Below are positions 1-9,360 of a stretch of 64,000 nucleotides of DNA, piece by piece (the first letter of the stretch is position 1; every line of letters begins with the position of its first letter). Position numbers and translations under genes: made by a program. The DNA is from JADKBO01 sp965230345 (lineage in GTDB: Bacteria > Bacteroidota > Bacteroidia > Chitinophagales > Saprospiraceae), in NCBI GenBank assembly GCA_965230345.1, contig CBDDKR010000001.1, forward strand, positions 124,001-188,000, written 5' to 3'. Under the pieces are notes generated by a model, which was given only the letters and a program-made list of their open reading frames with translations, did no database searches and was not told the origin of the DNA.

Positions 1-1
1 C

Positions 2-397
2 CTTGAAGCTGTTATTCATAAAGAGTTTGAATCGTATATAAAGTCCAACACTTATGAAGGAAATGGTACAATAACACTTCAGAGCTATGCTCCAAATAAA
101 TTGAGTTATACCTCAGATAATGTCAACAATGGATTTGCTGTTTTTTCTGATATATGGTTCGGACCAAATAAGGGATGGAAAGCATATGTAGATGGGGAAG
201 AGGTTGAGTTTGTAAGAGCGAACTATTTGCTAAGAGCTCTGAATATACCAGCAGGTAAACATGAGATTGTATTTGAATTTAAGCCTCAGTCTTACTTTAC
301 TGGCTTGAAAATCAATTACGCTTCTTCAAGTATCATTTTATTGTTATTGATTTATAGTATATACAAGTCTTTCAAACGAGAACCTGAGGCTTCTTAA
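2..397 (+). CDS. C-terminal part of YfhO-family membrane protein (5' cut by window edge)
   Basis: The reading frame is open from base 2, so the start lies outside the window. The visible 131 residues hold the typical end of YfhO-family proteins: a beta-rich extracytoplasmic segment (GWKAYVDGEEVEFVRANYLLRALNIPAGKH) and a final hydrophobic helix (SSIILLLLIYSIY) followed by a basic tail. YfhO proteins are large polytopic membrane proteins linked in other bacteria to glycosylation of envelope polymers. The family call follows from this conserved C-terminal block. The substrate cannot be inferred because the transmembrane core is missing. Confidence 0.75.
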   Translation, partial: LEAVIHKEFESYIKSNTYEGNGTITLQSYAPNKLSYTSDNVNNGFAVFSDIWFGPNKGWKAYVDGEEVEFVRANYLLRALNIPAGKHEIVFEFKPQSYFTGLKINYASSSIILLLLIYSIYKSFKREPEAS

Positions 398-463
398 TGG
401 GAGTAGACTAGAATTCTTTTTGGCTCGAAAATTGCAGTTCTATTTTGTAAATAATAGAATAAG

Positions 464-1324
464 TTGCCCAAAGCAAAAAAATCTAATAGAGGGCCATTGG
501 ATTATGGTATATGTTTTCTTTCTTCTATTCCTATAAGGAGAAAACCAGAAGATCAGTCTGAGATGATCTCTCAACTTCTATTTGGAGAAAGGGTAACTAT
601 AGTTGGACGAAAGAATAAAAGCTGGATCAAAGTTGAATGTGATTATGATGGTTATATAGGCTGGATTGATCCTAAACAAATTATATTAATTGATATTGAT
701 GAGTTTCAGAAATTCGGTGAACGAACTGGGGTATGTCTTGATTTAACTTCGAGTTATTCGAATGGCAATATGTCTTGTCCTATTTTTATTGGATCTTCAT
801 TGCCCAATTTTGATGGAATGTCTTTTTTGATGCCTAATGGAAAGTGTATTTATAATGGACAGGCGATAATGACCAATGATCGAAAACCTTCAGTCGATTT
901 ATTGATAAAGATTGCAAAAAAATACATGAATGCGCCTTATTTATGGGGTGGAAGAAGTCCAGCGGGAATAGATTGTAGTGGTTTTACTCAAATGGTATTC
1001 AAACTTATGGGGGTTAAACTCCCCAGAGATGCGTATCAACAAGCAGAGAAAGGAGACATTGTGGATTTTGTAGAATTGAGTAGGGAAGGTGATCTTGCTT
1101 TTTTTGAGAACAAGAATGGAAATATTCACCATGTAGGAATTATGTATGGTGAAGGTTATATCATTCATGCATCAGGACATGTAAGGGTGGATCGATTAGA
1201 TCATGAAGGTATTTACAATGAAGAGATCAAACGGTATACTCATCGGTTAAAGTTTGTTCGTCGAATAAGTGAGATTTCATCGCCAATGAATGACAGCAAC
1301 GTTTCTTTAGAATCAGTTTCATAG
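464..1324 (+). CDS. NlpC/P60-family cysteine peptidase with N-terminal SH3-like domain
   Basis: Likely a cell-wall gamma-D-glutamyl-diaminopimelate endopeptidase. Residues about 15-80 look like a bacterial SH3 domain (IPIRRKPEDQSEM...LLFGERVTIV...WIKVECDYDGYIGWI). The NlpC/P60 domain follows from about 145, with Cys171 in GIDCSGFTQ, His223 in HHVGIMYG and His235 in IIHASGHV. That matches the usual Cys-His-His set, so the enzyme looks active. The listed start is a TTG. A second in-frame TTG at 497 would give a protein starting at LDYGICFLSSIP, which fits better with how relatives begin. No signal peptide is visible, as is common for this Bacteroidota type. It is a single gene, not clearly linked to its neighbours. 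Confidence 0.85.
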   Translation: MPKAKKSNRGPLDYGICFLSSIPIRRKPEDQSEMISQLLFGERVTIVGRKNKSWIKVECDYDGYIGWIDPKQIILIDIDEFQKFGERTGVCLDLTSSYSNGNMSCPIFIGSSLPNFDGMSFLMPNGKCIYNGQAIMTNDRKPSVDLLIKIAKKYMNAPYLWGGRSPAGIDCSGFTQMVFKLMGVKLPRDAYQQAEKGDIVDFVELSREGDLAFFENKNGNIHHVGIMYGEGYIIHASGHVRVDRLDHEGIYNEEIKRYTHRLKFVRRISEISSPMNDSNVSLESVS

Positions 1325-1532
1325 TTGTATGCTAAACTAAATTGAAATCAGTTTATATCTTTTTGATGAATATATCCTCCGTATATTCGATTTTGTGATT
1401 ATAATTACCTAATATGTAGAGTGTTGCCTGCATTTTTTTAATTGTTTGTAAAGATGGTATAGAGGTTGTTTAGAAGTCTATAAATGAGTCATTTTACCCT
1501 TCGTAGTTAAGCATAGTTTTGTTTTAAAACTT

Positions 1533-2255
1533 ATGCTAATGAAACCTAGTCTCACTTTATTGTTATTCTCAATATTGTTAAGTAGTTGTACGCACTCTTA
1601 CTATATAGCAAATGTGCCTATTACTCCTTCTTTCAATGGTAAAAATGAATTGTACCTAAAAGGTGCTTATAATATTAGTGATGAAATAGAATCCTTTGAT
1701 GGTCAAGTTGGATACTCAATAACAAATAATTGGGCAGTTTCTTCTGCTTTCTATTTCGCACGAGGGATTGATAACATAAAAAACAATAATGGATTTGGCC
1801 AATATTTAGAGTTGAGCCTAGGTTACTTCAATGAATTAAATGAAAATTTTTATTTAGAGACTTATTTTGGACTTGGAAAGAATAATCAATTACATCGTTA
1901 TAGTGTAAATGAGCAAGGTAGATTTAAATTCAATAGATATTTTGTACAACCTACATTTAAATTGGATTTGGATATCATTGAATTTATAGTTGGAACAAGA
2001 CTCTCCCGCTTGAATTTTTACTACGTAGAACCCCAGTTAAATTTGGGTTATTATGAACAGAATAATATTGATATTTTGCGAAACAGTCCCGTTACCTATC
2101 AATTTGATAATTATATTGGTGGGAATATTCATTATGAACAATTTAGATTTGACTGTAGATTTGGAATGTCAAATTATTTAACAAGAAGAGATGTTCCATT
2201 TGATAAATTCAACATAAATATAGGAATACAAGTTAATTTAAATCTCAAGTCTTAA
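1533..2255 (+). CDS. Putative outer-membrane lipoprotein of unknown function
   Basis: A 240-aa protein beginning with a lipoprotein signal: a hydrophobic run, then LLSSC with Cys19 as the lipidated residue. The second ATG at 1539 is an equally good start. The mature part is rich in alternating aromatic/polar strands (YNISDEIESFDGQVGYSITNNWAVSSAFYF, YLELSLGYFNELNENFYLETYFGLG), the pattern of a small outer-membrane beta barrel or porin-like fold. I do not recognise a named family. The last 18 bases overlap the 3' end of the convergent uvrA gene, so the two genes share terminal sequence. No partner gene suggests a role. Confidence 0.65.
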   Translation: MLMKPSLTLLLFSILLSSCTHSYYIANVPITPSFNGKNELYLKGAYNISDEIESFDGQVGYSITNNWAVSSAFYFARGIDNIKNNNGFGQYLELSLGYFNELNENFYLETYFGLGKNNQLHRYSVNEQGRFKFNRYFVQPTFKLDLDIIEFIVGTRLSRLNFYYVEPQLNLGYYEQNNIDILRNSPVTYQFDNYIGGNIHYEQFRFDCRFGMSNYLTRRDVPFDKFNINIGIQVNLNLKS

Positions 2256-5066
2256 AAACCTCCCAGTGTGACTTTCCTCAACTTTTATCAATTCTTCTGG
2301 AGTCCCTTGAAATAATATTGTACCTCCAGATCGCCCTCCTTCTGGACCAACGTCTATGATGTAATCTGCAACCTTGATTACGTCCATATTGTGTTCAATA
2401 ATTAATACGGTATTTCCCTTCTCTACAAGGCGATCAATTACGGCTATCAGATGTTTTACATCTTCAAAGTGAAGCCCCGTAGTAGGTTCGTCCAAAATAT
2501 AGATGGTATTCCCCGTATCCTTTTTAGAAAGTTCTTCCGATAATTTGACTCTTTGAGCTTCTCCTCCTGACAAAGTTGTTGCCTGTTGACCCAAAGTGAT
2601 GTATCCTAGACCGACGCTGTCCAATGTTTTTAACTTCCGATATATAGAAGGAATGTTCTGAAAAAATATTGTAGCTTCTTCAACACTCATTTCTAATACA
2701 TCATAGATGCTTTTTCCCTTGTATAAAATCTCTAGTGTCTCTCTATTGTACCTTCTACCGATGCAGTTTTCACAATCGACGAGTACATCAGGAAGAAAGT
2801 TCATTTCAATCACTTTTTTACCAGCACCATGACAAACTTCACATCTTCCTCCTTTGACGTTAAAGGAGAATCTTCCAGGTTTATAGCCTCTTATCTTTGC
2901 TTCAGGAAGGTTGGAGAATAGTTTCCTGATATCATCGAATACACCAATATAAGTTGCTGGATTTGACCGTGGTGTTCGTCCAATTGGTGATTGGTCTATC
3001 TCAATCACTTTGTCAAAATGTTCTAGGCCAGATATTTTCTTGTACGGTAAAGGTTTTTGGAGACTTCGGTGTAAATGTTGCCTCAAAATAGGATACAATG
3101 TATCATTGATCAATGTGGACTTACCACTTCCTGATACACCTGTGATACAAGTCAAAGTACCTACAGGAATACTGATATTCACATTTTTAAGATTGTTGCC
3201 AGAAGCACCTTTGAGGCTAAGCTTTTTCTTATTTTTCCTTCTCTTGGAGGGTACTTCAATTTGTTTTCGATTGGACAAGTAGTCGGATGTTATTCCTTTA
3301 GATTTTAAAAATTCATCAGGTCTACCTTGAGTTACAATGTGTCCACCGTGAATTCCAGCTCCAGGGCCAAGGTCAACTAAGTAGTCAGAGGCAAGCATGA
3401 TATCCTTATCATGTTCAACAACAATTACAGTGTTTCCTATCGTGGTAAGGTTTTTTAAAGCATTGATCAAGCGATGATTATCTCTCTGATGCAATCCTAT
3501 ACTTGGTTCATCCATTACGTAAGTAATGCCAGTAAGCAAGGAACCTATTTGTGTGGCTAGACGGGTCCGTTGTGATTCACCCCCAGAAAGGGTACGAGTA
3601 GGTCTGTCTAAGTTCAAATAATCTAATCCAACTTCTAAAAGAAAACCTAGTCTCAGCTTTATCTCTTTAAGTATTTCGCCAGCTACAATGTTTTGCTTAT
3701 TGTCCAGATGATTGTGGAGCTGACCAATCCAATCATGCAGTTGATCGATGTCTAATTTTGCAAGTTCACCAATGTGTTTTTCTCCCAATTTGAAATGTAA
3801 AGACTCTTTTTTAAGTCTATATCCGTTGCAAGAAGGACACTGAATGATTGACATAAATTCTTCTGCCCAGTTTCGGGTTCGAAGGGATGTGGTCTCAGCA
3901 TACCATCTTTCTAGCATATTTGTTATCCCTTTTGCTCCTACGTCAAATACCATTTCATGAGGACTATAGGTCGTGGCTTTATTGCCAGTTGGTTCTCCTC
4001 CGTATAGTAAAATGTTAAGAGCCTTTTCAGGAATATCTTTAATTGGTGTGTCAAGAGAAAACTTATATTTTTTCGCGATTTTCTTGATCTGTTTGAAGGT
4101 GAGATTGTCTCTTGGTGTACCAAATGGCTTGATTCCTCCTTCATTTATAGATGCATTGTAATCTGGAATGATTTGATCTAAATCAGCCTTGTAAACCTCT
4201 CCAAGACCCTTGCATTCTGGGCAAGTTCCATAAGGAGAGTTAAATGAAAAGGTATTAGGAGAGGGCTCTTCATACGATATTCCAGAAACAGGATCCATCA
4301 GCTTTTTGCTGAAAGGCTTGATTTCTCCTTTTTCCAAATCTAATACCATGATAAGCCCATTACCCAACTGAAATGCAGTAGAAATTGAAGTAGAAATCCT
4401 ACTTTTCTTTTCTTCACTTACTTTGATTCGATCTACTACCACTTCGATATCGTGTGTTTTGAAGCGGTCCAGTTGCATTTTGGGTTCAATATCTACAATG
4501 ACACCATCCACTCTTACCTTGGTGTATCCTTTTTTATTGGTTTGTTCAAAGAGCTCTCTATAGTGTCCTTTTCGACCTCTTACAACAGGTGCAAGGATTA
4601 CAATTTTTTGATCAAAGTAATTAGAGAGTATATGACTTATGATTTGTTCCTCAGTAAATTTTACCAAACGTAGTCCAGATTCATAGGAATATGCTTCTCC
4701 AATTCTGGCGTACAACAGTCTAAGAAAATCATATATTTCTGTTGTAGTTCCAACAGTAGATCTAGGATTCCATGCGGTCGTCTTTTGTTCAATAGAAATG
4801 ACAGGGCTTAGTCCATTGATTTTTTCTACCTCTGGGCGATCCATAGTTCCCATAAACTGACGAGCATAGGAGGAGAATGTCTCCATATACCTTCTTTGTC
4901 CTTCAGCATAAAGCGTATCAAAGGCCAATGAAGATTTCCCACTTCCACTTAGTCCAGTAATTACAACAAGCTGATTTCGGGGGATATTGATGGAAACATT
5001 TTGAAGATTGTTTTCGTTTGCCCCAATTATTTCAATGAATTCGTCGTCGGTAAACCTATTCTTCAT
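2238..5066 (-). CDS. uvrA: Excinuclease ABC subunit A
   Basis: DNA-damage recognition ATPase of nucleotide excision repair, which loads UvrB onto lesions. The 942 residues match the normal family length. Both ABC modules are intact: Walker A GLSGSGKSS at residues 38-46 and GVSGSGKST in the second half, each with its signature (LSGGESQRTRLATQ and LSGGEAQRVKLSEE) and a DEP Walker B. Cysteine pairs for the zinc modules are visible (CPECKGLGEVY, CPSCNGYRL, and CEVCHGAGKK...CENCIGRRYN). The start at MKNRFTDDEFIEI is right for the family. The gene is convergent with the small lipoprotein gene (18 bp overlap) and lies upstream-to-downstream after yaaA on the same strand. Confidence 0.97.
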   Translation of the reverse strand: MKNRFTDDEFIEIIGANENNLQNVSINIPRNQLVVITGLSGSGKSSLAFDTLYAEGQRRYMETFSSYARQFMGTMDRPEVEKINGLSPVISIEQKTTAWNPRSTVGTTTEIYDFLRLLYARIGEAYSYESGLRLVKFTEEQIISHILSNYFDQKIVILAPVVRGRKGHYRELFEQTNKKGYTKVRVDGVIVDIEPKMQLDRFKTHDIEVVVDRIKVSEEKKSRISTSISTAFQLGNGLIMVLDLEKGEIKPFSKKLMDPVSGISYEEPSPNTFSFNSPYGTCPECKGLGEVYKADLDQIIPDYNASINEGGIKPFGTPRDNLTFKQIKKIAKKYKFSLDTPIKDIPEKALNILLYGGEPTGNKATTYSPHEMVFDVGAKGITNMLERWYAETTSLRTRNWAEEFMSIIQCPSCNGYRLKKESLHFKLGEKHIGELAKLDIDQLHDWIGQLHNHLDNKQNIVAGEILKEIKLRLGFLLEVGLDYLNLDRPTRTLSGGESQRTRLATQIGSLLTGITYVMDEPSIGLHQRDNHRLINALKNLTTIGNTVIVVEHDKDIMLASDYLVDLGPGAGIHGGHIVTQGRPDEFLKSKGITSDYLSNRKQIEVPSKRRKNKKKLSLKGASGNNLKNVNISIPVGTLTCITGVSGSGKSTLINDTLYPILRQHLHRSLQKPLPYKKISGLEHFDKVIEIDQSPIGRTPRSNPATYIGVFDDIRKLFSNLPEAKIRGYKPGRFSFNVKGGRCEVCHGAGKKVIEMNFLPDVLVDCENCIGRRYNRETLEILYKGKSIYDVLEMSVEEATIFFQNIPSIYRKLKTLDSVGLGYITLGQQATTLSGGEAQRVKLSEELSKKDTGNTIYILDEPTTGLHFEDVKHLIAVIDRLVEKGNTVLIIEHNMDVIKVADYIIDVGPEGGRSGGTILFQGTPEELIKVEESHTGRFLRLEI

Positions 5067-5108
5067 ATTAGATATAAGTAATATTTAGATACTTCGTTCG
5101 TGTATGTT

Positions 5109-5867
5109 TTATCTGGTGAAAATCATGTGTTCTTTTGAAGAAAGTTCTTCATTGAAACAATAGTCTTCATAGTCAAACCCTTTAAGATTTTCGAGTTTTT
5201 TAATGTTGTTTTTAATGATATAATGACACATCATGCCTCTTGCTTTTTTAGCACTAAAAGATATGACTTTGTAACGATCGTTTCGCCATTCTTTGAAATC
5301 AATAGTAATGATTGGTACATCGATTTGTTTCGGATCAATAGCACTGAAGTATTCTTTGGATGCTAAATTAATTAGGTATTGATCATTAGATTTTACCATC
5401 TCCGAATTAAGTAAGGTACTGACTTTGTCCTTCCAAAATTTTACGAGGTTATCCTTTCGACCAACCTTTAATTTTGTACCCATTTCAAGTCGATATGCCT
5501 GTATGCTATCCAACGGATTTAAGATGCCATAAAGCCCAGAAAGAATTCGAATCCTATCATTTGCTAAAACGCGCTCTTCTTCGTTGAAATCATTTGGATT
5601 CATCCCTGTATAAACATCACCATTAAATAGATACAAGGCTGCCTTACTTACGGTGTATTCGTCATTGTAGTCAAGATACCTTTGTTTATTGAGCTTGGCT
5701 AAGTCATCTGATAGATTCATCAACTCTTTAATCTTTTTCGTAGAAGTCTTTTTGAGCTTATTTATAATGGTTTTTGCTTCTTTCTGAAAGTAGGGGAGTG
5801 TCTTTTCAACTTCGAAGTCTAATGGGGTCTCATTTAAACTCTTGGCTGGACTAATAAGGATTTTCAT
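5109..5867 (-). CDS. yaaA: YaaA-family peroxide stress protein
   Basis: A UPF0246/YaaA (DUF328) protein, in E. coli linked to limiting intracellular iron and DNA damage during hydrogen peroxide stress. The family hallmarks are present: the N-terminal MKILISPAKSLN, the middle block ILSGLYGILNPLDSIQAYRLEMGTKL, and the C-terminal VISFSAKKARGMMCHYIIKN. I chose the ATG at 5867 because MKILISPAK is the conserved start; the frame extends 20 codons further upstream but that part has no family similarity. This gives 252 aa, the normal size. It sits upstream of uvrA on the same strand with a 42-bp gap, so co-transcription is possible. Confidence 0.92.
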   Translation of the reverse strand: MKILISPAKSLNETPLDFEVEKTLPYFQKEAKTIINKLKKTSTKKIKELMNLSDDLAKLNKQRYLDYNDEYTVSKAALYLFNGDVYTGMNPNDFNEEERVLANDRIRILSGLYGILNPLDSIQAYRLEMGTKLKVGRKDNLVKFWKDKVSTLLNSEMVKSNDQYLINLASKEYFSAIDPKQIDVPIITIDFKEWRNDRYKVISFSAKKARGMMCHYIIKNNIKKLENLKGFDYEDYCFNEELSSKEHMIFTR

Positions 5868-5902
5868 GAATATAACGATTAAATCAGAGATGAAAGTAAA
5901 CA

Positions 5903-5940
5903 AAAAAAGCTTCGAATGAATATCCATCCGAAGCCTTTTT
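5903..5940 (-). terminator. Rho-independent terminator after the DUF1573 gene
   Basis: An imperfect inverted repeat, GCTTCGAATG (5909-5918) and CATCCGAAGC (5925-5934), is flanked on both sides by A/T runs, giving a U-tract in either direction. It lies between the stop of the DUF1573 gene (5961) and yaaA, so on the minus strand it would end DUF1573 transcription. Confidence 0.6.
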
Positions 5941-5960
5941 AAGTTTATTAATGTTTCAAA

Positions 5961-6425
5961 TTAATTTCCTCCTTTGATTATAGAAGGTTCTTTCTCTGGA
6001 ACATTTTTTTCTTCTTCTTTCTTAAGTACTTTTCCTACTACGCTAATCACATGTTGCTTTTCTTCATTAGTAGTAATTGTTACTTTCTTGTTTATTTTAC
6101 CAATTCTATTTGTGGCATATCTAATTTCTATTTCAGAAGTTTCACCAGGAAGAATAGGTTCTTTTGGCCAAGTAGGAACTGTACATCCACAAGAACCTCT
6201 AGCATTTTTGATGATTAATGGTTCAGTTCCTGTGTTGGTGAATTTAACAACTCTTAATGGGTCCCCATTTTGTTCAAGGGTCCCAAAATCAACAGTAGTA
6301 TCATGATTTCCATCTTCGAAAGTCATAATCGCTTTAGTTGTAGGAGCTGCAGATTCATCCTGTTGTGCATTCATTCCAACTACAAATAGAATCAGACTAG
6401 CACATAAGAATAAAGCTTTTCTCAT
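5961..6425 (-). CDS. DUF1573 domain secreted protein
   Basis: A 154-aa exported protein. An N-terminal signal peptide (KALFLCASLILFVVGMNAQ) is followed by one DUF1573 domain, seen as VDFGTLEQNGDPLRVVKFTNTGTEPLIIKNARGSCGCTVPTWPKEPILPGETSEIEIRYATNRIGKINKKVTI. The SCGCTVP motif and the Ig-like strand pattern are diagnostic. DUF1573 proteins are abundant in Bacteroidota and are thought to adopt an ASPM-SPD-2-Hydin-like fold, but their biochemical role is not settled. The C-terminal tail is charged (KKEEEKNVPEKEPS). It appears monocistronic, with a terminator just downstream. Confidence 0.85.
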   Translation of the reverse strand: MRKALFLCASLILFVVGMNAQQDESAAPTTKAIMTFEDGNHDTTVDFGTLEQNGDPLRVVKFTNTGTEPLIIKNARGSCGCTVPTWPKEPILPGETSEIEIRYATNRIGKINKKVTITTNEEKQHVISVVGKVLKKEEEKNVPEKEPSIIKGGN

Positions 6426-6575
6426 TTTAATCTTTTTAGAATTTTCAAAAAAATATTTAATACAAATATACTCTTAATACCATTTTTAACTCAAAAATGA
6501 TTCCAATTATTCAGTTAATTAAGTGTTAATGACAAATACTGGGTAGATGTCTGATGATAGATGAATCTATAAGAT

Positions 6576-9230
6576 TTAAATTTCCTCAAGCAGTTTCTTT
6601 AGTTCATGAAGTTTCATCATACACTCAATCGGTGTCATAGTATTGATATCAGCTTCTTGAATAACTTGTTTGACTTTTCCGATGGATGGATCCACCGTCT
6701 CAAAGATGCTCAATTGATAAGCAGGAGCAGATATATTCGAAACTTTATTCTTTAGTTCATGGTCCATATTAATGCCATCCGAGGATATGGATTTTTGCTC
6801 TAATTGATGAAGTATTTCGCTAGCCCTTTCTATGATTATTTTGGGCATTCCTGCCATTGCTGCTACATGAATACCAAAGCTGTGTTCGCATCCTCCTTCT
6901 TGAAGTTTTCTCAAGAAAATAACCTTATTGCCTACTTCTTTTGTTGCAACGTTGTAGTTTTTAATTCGGTCATATTTATTTGCGAGTTCATTTAATTCGT
7001 GGTAGTGTGTAGCAAAGAGTGTTTTAGGTTTGGCAACAGGATTATTATGTAAGAATTCTGCCAATGACCAAGCAATAGAGATACCATCATACGTCGATGT
7101 TCCTCGTCCAATTTCATCAAGAAGGATTAGACTTCTTTCTGAAATATTATTCATAATACTGGCAGTTTCATTCATCTCTAACATAAAGGTCGATTCTCCA
7201 CTGGATATATTATCCGAAGCACCGACACGTGTAAATATTTTGTCCACTAATCCAATAGTGGCAGACTTTGCAGGTACGAAACATCCAATTTGAGCCATCA
7301 ATGTAATCAAGGCTGTTTGCCTAAGAACGGCAGATTTACCAGACATGTTAGGTCCGGTAATCATCATGATTTGAGTCTCTTCATTGCTTAATAAAATGTC
7401 ATTCGGAACGAATTCTTGATCGATTGGGAGCTGTTGTTCAATAACAGGATGACGGCCTTGTTCGATGTTAATAGCGAAACTTTCATCCACAACAGGCCTT
7501 GTATATTTATGTCTTGAACTGATCTTAGCAAATGATATCAAGCAGTCTAGTTGTCCCAGAACTTGTGCATTGAGTTGGATGGGTTGAATGAAGCTTTGTA
7601 GGGCATGGACTAATTCGAAATATAGCTTTTCTTCCAACGCAGAAATTTTTTCTTCTGCACCCAGTATTTTGCCTTCAATCTCCTTGAGTTCTTCAGAAAT
7701 GTATCTTTCTGCATTCGTTAAAGTCTGTTTTCTAATCCAATTGTCAGGGATTAGCCCTTGGTTTTTATATTTGTTAGTTACCTCTAGGTAGTATCCAAAT
7801 ACATTGTTGAAGCCTATTTTAAGATTGGTTATTCCTGTAGCTTCGCTTTCCTTTTGCTGGATGTCCAATAGGATTTTTTTGCTATTACTTACAATATTTA
7901 AGTATTCATCCAATTCTTCATGATGCCCTAATTTTATGACTGATCCTTTAGAGAGGACAGCGGGAGCATCTTCATTTATGGCATGTTCAATTAATTGGAT
8001 AGCATGATCACATGGATTGATTTGGTCAGCTATTAGTTTAAGCGTAGGTTGATCAGCGCTAGTGAGTGTTTTTTTGACGTGAATAGAAGCTTTCAGTGCT
8101 TTTTTTAGTTGAAGCAGTTCTCTAGGATTAATGCGTTCCATGGATACCTTTCCTATTATCCTTTCTAAATCACCGATACCTTTTAGTACGTCATCTAATT
8201 CGAGCGTAGAATCATTGTTACTCAGAAAAAAATCTACCGTTTCGTGGCGAGTTGTGATTTTGGGGATAGACAAAAGAGGCATCAAAATCCATTTGCGCAA
8301 CATCCTAGCTCCCATTGGAGAAGCCGTATGATCTAAAATCTCTAGTAAGCTCTTACCTGATTCATGGACACTATTGACCAATTCTAAATTGCGTATGGTA
8401 AATCGATCAAGCCAAACGAATTGATCAGATTGGATTCGATTGATGGATGCGACGTGGCCTAATTTCTCATTTTGAGTAGTGGTCAAGTAGTGCAGAATAC
8501 TTCCAGCCGCTATTTGCCCTAACTCATATTCTTCGACACCAAATCCTTTAAGGTTTTTTACAGCAAATTTATCCAGAAGTTTTTCCCTGGTATAATCAAA
8601 GGAATATACCCATTCGTCAAGACCATACTGATAATACTTATCACCTATTAATGAAAAGAGCTTCTTCGAAAACGATTTGCTATATATTATTTCTGAAGGG
8701 TTAAAACTTTCGATCAGTTTCACTAAGGTATCAACCGTTCCTTCACTAATTAAAAATTCACCTGTAGAAACATCAATAAATGAAATGCCATGCCTTCCTT
8801 TAGTAGTGAAATGTATACTTGCTAAATAATTATTGGATTTGTTCTCAAGTATGGAATCATCGATGGTAACTCCAGGTGTTATGACATCAGTAACCCCTCT
8901 TTTGACAATCTTTTTTTCTTTAGAAGGCTTTTCCAATTGTTCGCATAAGGCAACCCTAAATCCTGCTCTAACCAATTTGGGTAAATAGATGTCCAAGCTG
9001 TGGTATGGAAATCCAGCTAATTCGATGTCTGAGCCACCATTATTTCTACTTGTGAGCACGATTCCTAAAGCTTGAGAAGCCTTGATGGCATCTTCACCGA
9101 AAGTTTCATAAAAATCCCCAACACGAAACAGCATAATAGCATCTGGATTTTTGGCCTTTAATTGAAAGTACTGAGTCATTAAAGGCGTTACCTTGGTGCT
9201 TTTCTTTTTCGATTTACTCACTCTGCTCAA
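6576..9230 (-). CDS. mutS: DNA mismatch repair protein MutS
   Basis: Mismatch-recognition ATPase of methyl-independent mismatch repair. The 884 residues show the N-terminal mismatch-binding loop with FRVGDFYETF, the connector/lever regions, and the C-terminal ABC ATPase with Walker A GPNMSGKSAVLRQ (about residue 625) and Walker B LILLDEIGRGTSTYDG, followed by ATHYHELNEL. The extreme C-terminus (TPIECMMKLHELKKLLEE) matches the oligomerisation tail seen in MutS. All key elements are intact, so it should be functional. It stands alone between DUF1573 and the A-B-A-B quartet. Confidence 0.97.
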   Translation of the reverse strand: MSRVSKSKKKSTKVTPLMTQYFQLKAKNPDAIMLFRVGDFYETFGEDAIKASQALGIVLTSRNNGGSDIELAGFPYHSLDIYLPKLVRAGFRVALCEQLEKPSKEKKIVKRGVTDVITPGVTIDDSILENKSNNYLASIHFTTKGRHGISFIDVSTGEFLISEGTVDTLVKLIESFNPSEIIYSKSFSKKLFSLIGDKYYQYGLDEWVYSFDYTREKLLDKFAVKNLKGFGVEEYELGQIAAGSILHYLTTTQNEKLGHVASINRIQSDQFVWLDRFTIRNLELVNSVHESGKSLLEILDHTASPMGARMLRKWILMPLLSIPKITTRHETVDFFLSNNDSTLELDDVLKGIGDLERIIGKVSMERINPRELLQLKKALKASIHVKKTLTSADQPTLKLIADQINPCDHAIQLIEHAINEDAPAVLSKGSVIKLGHHEELDEYLNIVSNSKKILLDIQQKESEATGITNLKIGFNNVFGYYLEVTNKYKNQGLIPDNWIRKQTLTNAERYISEELKEIEGKILGAEEKISALEEKLYFELVHALQSFIQPIQLNAQVLGQLDCLISFAKISSRHKYTRPVVDESFAINIEQGRHPVIEQQLPIDQEFVPNDILLSNEETQIMMITGPNMSGKSAVLRQTALITLMAQIGCFVPAKSATIGLVDKIFTRVGASDNISSGESTFMLEMNETASIMNNISERSLILLDEIGRGTSTYDGISIAWSLAEFLHNNPVAKPKTLFATHYHELNELANKYDRIKNYNVATKEVGNKVIFLRKLQEGGCEHSFGIHVAAMAGMPKIIIERASEILHQLEQKSISSDGINMDHELKNKVSNISAPAYQLSIFETVDPSIGKVKQVIQEADINTMTPIECMMKLHELKKLLEEI

Positions 9231-9360
9231 ATTTTAGGTCGATCGGATGCCAAAGGTAGAAAATGAAAATAACACTTCAATTTAGACGATTGAAAAATAG
9301 TGTGTAGAGCTTGTAATATTTATAAAAAAGAAGCTGAAGCGATGATAAAGGTGATGAATG

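Noticed and set aside
941..1168. Antisense frame inside the NlpC/P60 gene and many similar frames opposite uvrA, mutS, gyrA and others
   Set aside because: They lack starts, motifs and regulatory signals, and lie opposite clear genes; they are shadows.
5868..5927. Upstream extension of yaaA
   Set aside because: The family starts at MKILISPAK; the extra 20 codons show no similarity and run into the DUF1573 terminator.
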